DNA of 5,824 bases from Eggerthella sp. CAG:209 (GTDB lineage Bacteria; Actinomycetota; Coriobacteriia; Coriobacteriales; Eggerthellaceae): positions 2,587 to 8,410 of the forward strand of contig FR884628.1 in NCBI GenBank assembly GCA_000436075.1. Reading direction: 5' to 3'. The notes beneath the pieces are model-generated. The model saw nothing but the letters and a program-made list of their open reading frames with translations, made no database searches and had not been told where the DNA came from. Below are positions 1 to 4,327 of the stretch, piece after piece. The first letter of the stretch is position 1, and every line of letters begins with the position of its first letter. The position numbers and the translations under genes are program-made.

Positions 1-391
1 CTTCGATGACCTGCTGTTGCAGCTCGGCAGCGTCGGGGGTTTCCTCGAAGAGGGCAGAAAACTCTGCATCGATGGCGGCCGATTCGGCGCGGCCTTTTTC
101 CGTGAGGTAGATACGGAAGCTGCGCTTGTCGTTTTCGTCCTGCCTGCGTTCGATGAGGCCGCGTTCTTCCAAGGGCTGGGCGATAGGCTTGAAATTTGAG
201 GGCTTTACGCACAAGTGATAAGCGAGTTCTTTGATAGTTTGGCCATCCTGCGAGGCTATTTCGCCCAGCAGGTGAGCCTGATAGGGGTTTAGCCCGTGCC
301 TTGCAACGATGCTCGAAAGCGTCGACTTGATGAGTAGACTCATAAAGCGGGTTTCTTCGAACAAGGTTCGGCAGAAGTTGATTTTTTCCAT
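1..391 (-). CDS. MarR-family winged-helix transcriptional regulator, 3' end cut by the window
   Basis: The first 130 residues are in the window, beginning MEKINFCRTLFEETRFMSLL, and the frame is still open at base 1. MarR proteins are usually about 140-160 residues, so only a short dimerisation helix should be missing. Visible parts are an N-terminal helix (about 5-30), a DNA-binding core with the helix-turn-helix at about 51-78 (QTIKELAYHL, then the recognition helix VKPSNFKPIAQPLEERG), and the typical wing at 80-100 with ERRQDENDKR followed by IYLTEKG. The D-x-x-D-K-R...LTEKG wing is the strongest family mark. MarR proteins are dimeric repressors that usually release DNA on binding a small phenolic or acyl ligand, or on oxidation. 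Cys7 and Cys61 are present, but redox sensing is not shown. The start is ATG at 391, with GGAGG at an ideal distance upstream. It follows the activase operon on the same strand but has its own promoter-like box and palindromes upstream, which suggests autoregulation. Its targets are unknown and may lie beyond base 1. Confidence 0.93.
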   Translation of the reverse strand, partial: MEKINFCRTLFEETRFMSLLIKSTLSSIVARHGLNPYQAHLLGEIASQDGQTIKELAYHLCVKPSNFKPIAQPLEERGLIERRQDENDKRSFRIYLTEKGRAESAAIDAEFSALFEETPDAAELQQQVIE

Positions 392-401
392 GGTTAATGA
401 T

Positions 402-406
402 CCTCC
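402..406 (-). promoter_or_regulatory. Ribosome binding site of the MarR gene
   Basis: A perfect GGAGG within GAAAGGAGGA, 10 nt before the ATG at 391, fixes the start of the regulator gene. Confidence 0.85.
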
Positions 407-427
407 TTTCTGCTTCAGAGAATAAGA

Positions 428-450
428 AAGCGCCCCAGGTAGGGGCGCTT
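428..450 (-). terminator. Strong rho-independent-type hairpin between the activase operon and the MarR gene
   Basis: Two perfectly complementary 9-base arms (AAGCGCCCC, 428-436, and GGGGCGCTT, 442-450) enclose a 5-base loop. On the minus strand the stem is followed by the T-rich stretch TTTCTTATT, while on the plus strand the following bases are not T-rich. It therefore most likely acts on minus-strand transcripts as the terminator of the three-gene operon ending at 545. It also lies downstream of the TATAAT box at 489-494 and only about 20 nt before the MarR ribosome site. Any MarR transcript from that box must cross it, so it could act as an attenuator. The T-tract is interrupted, so termination may be partial. 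Confidence 0.75.
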
Positions 451-459
451 ATGAGCTTG

Positions 460-483
460 TTTAACACTATAAATAGTACTAAA
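460..483. promoter_or_regulatory. Imperfect inverted repeat, candidate MarR operator
   Basis: Arms TTTAACACTA (460-469) and TAGTACTAAA (474-483) are complementary at 8 of 10 positions around a 4-base centre. The 24-bp size and AT-rich dyad symmetry fit a site for a winged-helix dimer, and it lies between the TATAAT box and the MarR start. The idea that the adjacent MarR protein binds here is inference from position and shape. Confidence 0.4.
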
Positions 484-485
484 AC

Positions 486-510
486 ATAATTATATTTTAG
501 AAATAATTAT
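486..510. promoter_or_regulatory. Paired ATAATTAT palindromes, candidate second operator
   Basis: Two identical copies of the self-complementary octamer ATAATTAT (486-493 and 503-510) are separated by 9 bases, giving a 25-bp element that is symmetric and almost GC-free. It overlaps the TATAAT box at 489-494, where bound protein would block RNA polymerase. AT-rich promoters can show such symmetry by chance, so the operator role is tentative. Confidence 0.35.
489..494 (-). promoter_or_regulatory. Candidate -10 box for the MarR gene
   Basis: A perfect TATAAT on the minus strand sits in an AT-rich stretch about 95 nt before the MarR start. At spacings of 16-19 bp there is no convincing TTGACA-like -35 box, so this would be an activator-dependent promoter, a weak promoter, or a chance match. 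Confidence 0.35.
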
Positions 511-520
511 CGTTTCTTCA

Positions 521-560
521 CAAGTGGGAATCTGACACCTGTTCCTATTTTCCCACCTTG
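521..560 (-). repeat. Stem-loop spanning the activase stop codon
   Basis: CAAGTGGGAA (521-530) pairs with TTCCCACCTTG (550-560) to give 10 base pairs with one bulged base and a 19-base loop that contains the stop codon at 545-547. On the minus strand no T-run follows, so it is not a classical terminator. It could protect the 3' end of the operon mRNA. The loop bases around TCTGACACCTG resemble, from memory, the extragenic palindromes linked to IS200/Y1-type transposases, but no transposase is present here. Confidence 0.4.
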
Positions 561-1507
561 ATTGCGCCTTTGTCGCAGCGATTGCCCCAGGCGTCGATGA
601 GGGTATCGTCCTTGTATACGCACACGATTTCGCAGTGGTTGGCGCATTTCTGGCAGATGACTTCTCGGGTGGTGAACTCGAAATCGGAGATGTCGAAATT
701 GAAGGGCTTGCGCTTCGAGGCAGGGGCGTCGGCCGCCAACAGTGCGGCGCCGTAGGCACCCATCAGATGGCCGTCGGGGTCAACTAAAACAGGTTGGTTC
801 AATGCTTCTTCGAAGAAATGAACTACGCCAACGTTCTTGCTCACTCCGCCTTGGAAGACGATGGGCGACTGAATGCGCTTGCCTTTGCCCACGTTATTCA
901 AGTAGTTGGTGGCAACGGCCTTGCACAAGCCGGCGATAACGTCTTCGCGGGGATAGCCAACCTGCAATTTGTGCACCAAATCGCTTTCGGCGAACACCGT
1001 GCAGCGGGCAGCAATGTTGGCAGGTTTTTTCGAAGTTAGGGCAATGGGGCCGAACTCTTCCACTTCGACGCCAAGGCGGTGCGCCTGGCTCGACAGGAAC
1101 GAACCAGTGCCTGCAGCGCATAGCGTGTTCATGGCATAGTCGGTGGCAATGCCGTTTTCGACGCAGATGATCTTCGAGTCTTGTCCGCCGATTTCAAGGA
1201 TCGTGCGCACATCAGGGTGCAGGTGGGTGGTGCCAACGGCGTGGGCGGTGATCTCGTTCTTTACCACAGTGGCATCCAAGATAGAGCCAACCAGTCGCCG
1301 TGCGCTGCCAGTGGCGCCAACGGCAACCACGCTGATTTCTTCGGTGTTTATCTGGTTGTGCAGGTCTTCCACTACACGGCGCGCTGCATCGGTAGGGTTG
1401 CCTTCCGTCCAAAGGTAGGAGCGGGCGATAATCGTGCCATCAGGCAAAATGATGACGCCTTTAGTGGAAATAGAACCGGTATCGATACCAAGGAATGCGT
1501 TGCTCAT
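545..1507 (-). CDS. BadF/BadG/HgdC-type acyl-CoA dehydratase activase (COG1924-like ATPase) with a Cys-rich C-terminal tail
   Basis: A 320-residue ASKHA-fold ATPase. In known members a homodimer holds one [4Fe-4S] cluster between its subunits and uses ATP to push a low-potential electron into a 2-hydroxyacyl-CoA dehydratase or benzoyl-CoA-type reductase. Motifs seen are the phosphate-1 loop GIDTGSISTK (7-16), GATGSARRLVG (64-74), EIGGQDSK (105-112), NTLCAAGTGSFL (127-138), AARCTVFAESDLVH (167-180) and VFQGGVSKN (217-225). Cys130 and Cys169 match the two cluster-bridging cysteines of HgdC. After the ATPase domain comes a tail with Cys285, Cys288, Cys292, Cys296 and Cys311 (CQKCANHC, then GNRCDKG), which the short activases such as HgdC lack. 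The chosen start is ATG at 1507. A TTG at 1510 is in frame, but the GAAAGG site at 1515-1520 is better spaced for the ATG. The start overlaps the upstream stop by one base (TGATG), which implies translational coupling. It is the last gene of the operon. The family assignment is firm; the substrate is unknown. Confidence 0.93.
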   Translation of the reverse strand: MSNAFLGIDTGSISTKGVIILPDGTIIARSYLWTEGNPTDAARRVVEDLHNQINTEEISVVAVGATGSARRLVGSILDATVVKNEITAHAVGTTHLHPDVRTILEIGGQDSKIICVENGIATDYAMNTLCAAGTGSFLSSQAHRLGVEVEEFGPIALTSKKPANIAARCTVFAESDLVHKLQVGYPREDVIAGLCKAVATNYLNNVGKGKRIQSPIVFQGGVSKNVGVVHFFEEALNQPVLVDPDGHLMGAYGAALLAADAPASKRKPFNFDISDFEFTTREVICQKCANHCEIVCVYKDDTLIDAWGNRCDKGAIKVGK

Positions 1508-2775
1508 CAACGGGCCTTTCTCATTGCAATCATGTCGTAGAACGCCTCGAGTCGGGTGTCGAGGCCGGTATCGCTCGTTTGCGAATCGTAACTCAGGTAC
1601 AAAATGGGGATATGGTAGTCGCTGCTGATGCGCTGCAGAACGGGCATCACGTCAATCTCGGGCGTGCAGCCAGAAGACTTAAGGTGAACAATGCCGTCGA
1701 ATCCCTTTTCGGCATAACTTTTTGCTGCGGCGATGGTCATGGTAGAAGTGGGACCCATGTCATAGCTTACGTATTCGCTCACGCCGCGGCGCAAGTTTTC
1801 CTCGTTGTAATGCAGGTTGCGGTGCGTGATGTTCAAGTACCGAGCGAGCGAAACGCCCATATCGATGAACTTTTCTTCGATGTAGAGATTCGAATGGGAA
1901 TCAACGGCAGTAAAGTATTCGCCCACAATCCCGATGCGGATCGGGTCGGCGGGTTCTTGCGTGGGCAATTCCCGAAGAACGCCCATGCCGCGTTTGTAGG
2001 CAGTGGTTATCTGGTTCAGATTGGTAACGGTGCGCATGTCGGCAAAGAAATCATTGCGGGCGCGCTTGAACGATCCACGCTCAGCTTCGAAGCCGGCCTT
2101 TGCCAGGTAGGCATCGTTGTAGGAGTCTAGACATTCGATCATTTTGAAAAGTGCCAGGAACTGCTTTACTCCTTGCGGGATAGAAAGGTTCGGGTTCACT
2201 TTTTCTTTACAGATGGCGAGGTACTCTTGCATTGGCTTGCCTGTTACCGTGGCGAAGTTGAGCATCTCGAACTCGTAGCCCATGTCACGCAGGATGGATT
2301 CCTGCAACTCGCCGTAATACCCCAGGCGGCAGGGTCCGGCAAATTGAACAAGAACGTCGGCGCCGCGCTCTAGCGCTTCGATGTAGTCACCCAGGATGTG
2401 CTTGAACGGAGCGCATACGAAATCGTTACTGTGCTGGGCGCCCCGCTCCAGCGTGCGACGCGTAGGTTCGGGCAACGATACGTAGTCGGCGTCAAGCACC
2501 TGCTCAACGAAGTACTTGAAGGCAATGTCGTAGTAGGAATAGCGAAGGAAGGCAACTTTGGTACGCGCGTGACGATCGGCTTTTTTCTTTTGCTTCTTCT
2601 TGTTGCGGTGAGCGCGAAGGGCCTCGGGTGTGCCGGGGATAAAGGAAATGGATGCATTGGGGATTTCATCGGAATAGCGGCGTTTGAGGGTGTCGGCTGC
2701 CTTCTGTACGGCATTCAATGCAGTCAGTTTGCGGTTCGGCTCTCCGCCTTTCTGGTGGTTTGATTCGTTATTCAT
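1507..2775 (-). CDS. 2-hydroxyacyl-CoA dehydratase-like protein (COG3581-type), probable Fe-S electron acceptor of the activase
   Basis: A 422-residue soluble protein of the 2-hydroxyacyl-CoA dehydratase (HgdB-like) superfamily. Family-like segments are NDFVCAPFKHILGDYIEALE (117-136), VQFAGPCRLGYYGELQESIL (143-162), RIGIVGEYFTA (280-290), HLKSSGCTPEID (364-375) and the C-terminal GLDTRLEAFYDMI (404-416). Cys121, Cys149 and Cys370 sit in these blocks and are the likely ligands of one [4Fe-4S] cluster. Residues 54-73 are strongly basic (eight Lys in RNKKKQKKK and its surroundings), probably a linker before the conserved domain begins near 73. The start is ATG at 2775, giving an 8-nt overlap with the preceding stop (ATGAATAA) and a GGGGTGG-like ribosome site. 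An in-frame ATG at 2913 would overlap the upstream gene by about 146 nt with no family-like sequence, so it was rejected. It probably pairs with the product of the preceding gene and receives electrons from the activase. Whether it is a dehydratase, a reductase or something else cannot be told. Confidence 0.88.
   Translation of the reverse strand: MNNESNHQKGGEPNRKLTALNAVQKAADTLKRRYSDEIPNASISFIPGTPEALRAHRNKKKQKKKADRHARTKVAFLRYSYYDIAFKYFVEQVLDADYVSLPEPTRRTLERGAQHSNDFVCAPFKHILGDYIEALERGADVLVQFAGPCRLGYYGELQESILRDMGYEFEMLNFATVTGKPMQEYLAICKEKVNPNLSIPQGVKQFLALFKMIECLDSYNDAYLAKAGFEAERGSFKRARNDFFADMRTVTNLNQITTAYKRGMGVLRELPTQEPADPIRIGIVGEYFTAVDSHSNLYIEEKFIDMGVSLARYLNITHRNLHYNEENLRRGVSEYVSYDMGPTSTMTIAAAKSYAEKGFDGIVHLKSSGCTPEIDVMPVLQRISSDYHIPILYLSYDSQTSDTGLDTRLEAFYDMIAMRKAR
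1515..1520 (-). promoter_or_regulatory. Ribosome binding site of the activase gene, inside the preceding gene
   Basis: GAAAGG lies 7 nt before the ATG at 1507 but only 4 nt before the in-frame TTG at 1510. It therefore favours the ATG as the start. Confidence 0.6.
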
Positions 2776-3766
2776 GCAGGTAGCCACCCCTTTGCTGGTA
2801 ACGGAGAATATCGACAAAGCTTTCCAAGCGTGTTTCCAAGCCAGCGGTTCCGCTCTGCGCATCGACAGTGAGCGAAAGGATGGGCTTGCCTTTGATGCAG
2901 CGCATAAGGGCATCGTTGGTCATGGAGTCGGGCCCGCAAGGGAAGGCGCTTACCAAAACAATGCCGTCTATCTGGTCGTACAGGTCCAGAATGGTGCCGA
3001 TGGTCTCGCGGTTGACAATCCAAGGCAGGGTGTCGGAAAACTCAAAGCTTTTTTCCAGCGCTTTTTCGTGATTGTGGCGATCAGCGAAAAGAACGCAGGT
3101 TTCCATTTCTCTTAGCATGTCAACAAGCGGTGAACCCACAAAGTCGTCATGAATCACGTAGGGGTGTGCTGCCAACAGAATTCGCAAAGGGCGTTCGCCT
3201 TCGGGCATTTTAGAAACGCGTTTTAACAGAGTTTCCTGTTTGTGGGCGCGTTTCTCGTCGCTATTCGTCTGAGCACGAACGGCGGCAGCGTAGGCTTTCT
3301 TCGATTCTTTTCTTGTTGCCCCAAGCTTTTGGCCAAGGTCAATGTAGGCTTCCTGCTCCTTGATGTGGCTGTCTGCTCGATCAACTTCGTAGGAAATGAT
3401 GCGGGGACGTTGCGTGATGAAGGTATTGGCAACTAAATCTGGCAGTGCCTGGAATTTGGTGCAGAAGCCTTTGAAGTTTCCCAAATTGTCGATGCTGGGA
3501 GCAAAAATGGCATCGCATTTTCCCAGAAGGCTGGCAACGTGACCCATATACAGTTTTGATGCCAGGCAGCATTCGTCGATGGAGAGGTGCGCTCCTGTTT
3601 CAAGGGTGCCGCGGTCGGACTTATCGCTTACCACAACGGTTCGGCCGAGTTCTTCAAAAAAGGTGCGCCACATGGTTTTGTAGCGAAAATACAGTAGGGC
3701 GCGAGGTATGCCGACGGTTTGAACGTCAGCAAATTCTGCCTGCGCTTTGGGGTCTAAAGGGCTCAT
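2768..3766 (-). CDS. DUF2229/COG3580-type acyl-CoA dehydratase activase-related protein
   Basis: A 332-residue cytosolic protein. The N-terminal block TVGIPRALLYFRYKTMWRTF (17-36) and the block around IDECCLASKLYMGHVASLL (63-81) are typical of the DUF2229 family, which is often found fused behind activase domains in very large proteins. The C-terminal half resembles a 2-hydroxyacyl-CoA dehydratase subunit: AAHPYVIHDDFVGSPLVDML (199-218), VSAFPCGPDS (272-281) and GLETRLESFVDIL (309-321). Cys67, Cys102 (GFCTKFQALPDL) and Cys277 are placed like the three cluster cysteines of its partner; Cys66 and Cys84 are extra. A helical, charged linker (about 130-192) joins the halves. It is the first gene of the operon. 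The ATG at 3766 has GGAGG only about 3 nt upstream, slightly close but the only candidate start before the conserved domain. It is inferred to be the second subunit of a heterodimer with the following gene product, served by the activase. No member has a substrate that I can name. Confidence 0.87.
   Translation of the reverse strand: MSPLDPKAQAEFADVQTVGIPRALLYFRYKTMWRTFFEELGRTVVVSDKSDRGTLETGAHLSIDECCLASKLYMGHVASLLGKCDAIFAPSIDNLGNFKGFCTKFQALPDLVANTFITQRPRIISYEVDRADSHIKEQEAYIDLGQKLGATRKESKKAYAAAVRAQTNSDEKRAHKQETLLKRVSKMPEGERPLRILLAAHPYVIHDDFVGSPLVDMLREMETCVLFADRHNHEKALEKSFEFSDTLPWIVNRETIGTILDLYDQIDGIVLVSAFPCGPDSMTNDALMRCIKGKPILSLTVDAQSGTAGLETRLESFVDILRYQQRGGYLHE
2784..2793 (-). promoter_or_regulatory. 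Ribosome binding site deciding the start at 2775
   Basis: The purine-rich AAAGGGGTGG within the end of the preceding gene lies about 8 nt before the ATG at 2775. It supports this start over the far-upstream in-frame ATG at 2913. Confidence 0.55.
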
Positions 3767-3769
3767 ATT

Positions 3770-3774
3770 CCTCC
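3770..3774 (-). promoter_or_regulatory. Ribosome binding site of the first operon gene
   Basis: GGAGG lies 3 nt before the ATG at 3766. The spacing is short, but the match to the 16S tail is strong and no alternative start codon fits better. Confidence 0.6.
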
Positions 3775-3914
3775 ATATTTGATGAGGGTGTTGGGCTGCT
3801 TGGAGCTGCCCCGTGCCTTTATTCTCTTCTTCTTGGGGCTTTGCTGGTTATGGTTTCATGTGGATTCCATCTTGCGTTATGCTTAAATACCCATTCCAAT
3901 AACGTCGCTTCACG

Positions 3915-3921
3915 AAAGGAG
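3915..3921 (+). promoter_or_regulatory. Ribosome binding site of the small plus-strand gene
   Basis: AAAGGAG is followed after 4 nt by the ATG at 3926. It is good evidence that the small frame is translated. Confidence 0.7.
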
Positions 3922-3925
3922 CCGC

Positions 3926-4222
3926 ATGACCAGGTACCGTGCCACAATCGTTTCGCCAAAAGGGGCGGCCCCTAAATCAAGCGTTATCGAGTTTGAAAGC
4001 GAGCATCGTGCTGGCTCTAAGCTGAACGTGCAAGACGCACGCTATAAAATGCTCGAAATCCATGGCTCCGAAGCGCTGGCATGGACTGTGAAAGATGTTG
4101 AAAAGGTGGCGGATTCCACTCCAGGTGATGCGCCCATGGAGCAGATGATGCTTGATTTCCGTGAGCCGGTTGAGCCTCCCAAGCGTAAGCGTCGTACGGT
4201 AAAGCGCGGCATTGCCGGTTAA
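3926..4222 (+). CDS. Small protein of unknown function with a basic C-terminal tail
   Basis: A 98-residue protein I do not recognise. Support for a real gene: a strong ribosome site, a location between a divergent start and a terminator hairpin, and a sensible soluble composition. From residue pattern it reads as strand (RYRATIVS, 3-10), strand (SSVIEFESE, 18-26), helix (LNVQDARYKMLEIHG, 33-47) and strand (ALAWTVKDVEKV, 50-61). An acidic, probably flexible stretch follows (62-83), then a very basic tail (PPKRKRRTVKR, 84-94). There is no signal peptide, membrane segment or cysteine. The tail could bind nucleic acid or ribosomes, but this is only suggested by charge. It is transcribed alone and divergently from the activase operon, so co-regulation through the shared intergenic region is possible. 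No enzyme or regulator motif was found. Confidence 0.75.
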   Translation: MTRYRATIVSPKGAAPKSSVIEFESEHRAGSKLNVQDARYKMLEIHGSEALAWTVKDVEKVADSTPGDAPMEQMMLDFREPVEPPKRKRRTVKRGIAG

Positions 4223-4255
4223 CTGTTGCGATAAGTATTGAGCATAGCAAGAAAA

Positions 4256-4294
4256 GCGAGCTGTCCGATGGTTCATCGAGCAGCTCGCGTTTTT
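4256..4294. terminator. Bidirectional rho-independent terminator between converging genes
   Basis: Outer arms GCGAGCTG (4256-4263) and CAGCTCGC (4281-4288) and inner arms CGATG (4266-4270) and CATCG (4274-4278) stack around a GTT loop, with one T-G wobble and one mismatch between them. On the plus strand it is followed by GTTTTTGTTT, ending the small gene. On the minus strand it is followed by TTTTCTTG, ending the surface-protein gene that stops at 4328. Confidence 0.88.
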
Positions 4295-4327
4295 GTTTAA
4301 GCCTTTGCGCTGGTATGAGGTTGGTGG

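Larger units (their letters stand above)
3767..3925. promoter_or_regulatory. Divergent intergenic region between the activase operon and the small plus-strand gene
   Basis: These 159 bases must hold the start signals for both directions. On the minus side only the GGAGG site (3770-3774) is clear, and no convincing -35/-10 pair was found. On the plus side TATGCT (3878-3883) is a weak -10 candidate with TTCATG (3855-3860) 17 bp before it, a poor -35. In the minus-strand leader a small hairpin can form at 3793-3811 (GGGC/GCCC plus GC/GC around TTGGA). Its GCCC arm could instead pair with GGGGC at 3835-3839. Promoter positions remain undetermined. Confidence 0.4.

Noticed and set aside
17..199. 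A 60-residue plus-strand frame near the left edge
   Set aside because: It is antisense to the MarR gene, whose frame, wing motif and ribosome site are clear.
1508..1510. TTG as the start of the activase gene
   Set aside because: It would add a single residue, and the ribosome site is better spaced for the ATG at 1507, which also forms the common TGATG junction.
1495..2130. A 211-residue open frame on the plus strand
   Set aside because: It lies wholly opposite the conserved dehydratase-like gene, has no ribosome site or family resemblance, and is best explained as an antisense shadow of codon bias.
1507..2775. A double-cubane cluster protein with six cysteine ligands
   Set aside because: Only three cysteines lie in conserved blocks of this protein; the other two (189 and 215) are in variable helical regions, so a single [4Fe-4S] cluster is more likely.
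2776..2913. A 46-residue N-terminal extension of the dehydratase-like protein from an upstream ATG
   Set aside because: It would overlap the end of the preceding gene by about 146 nt in another frame, and the internal ATG at 2775 has a ribosome site and a typical short overlap.
2398..3115. Overlapping plus-strand frames of 121 and 143 residues
   Set aside because: Both are antisense to two firmly identified operon genes and overlap each other; no independent evidence supports them.
3556..3975. A 139-residue open frame on the plus strand spanning the divergent region
   Set aside because: It overlaps the start of the operon gene on the other strand and the small plus-strand gene in a different frame, and its composition is not protein-like in either part.
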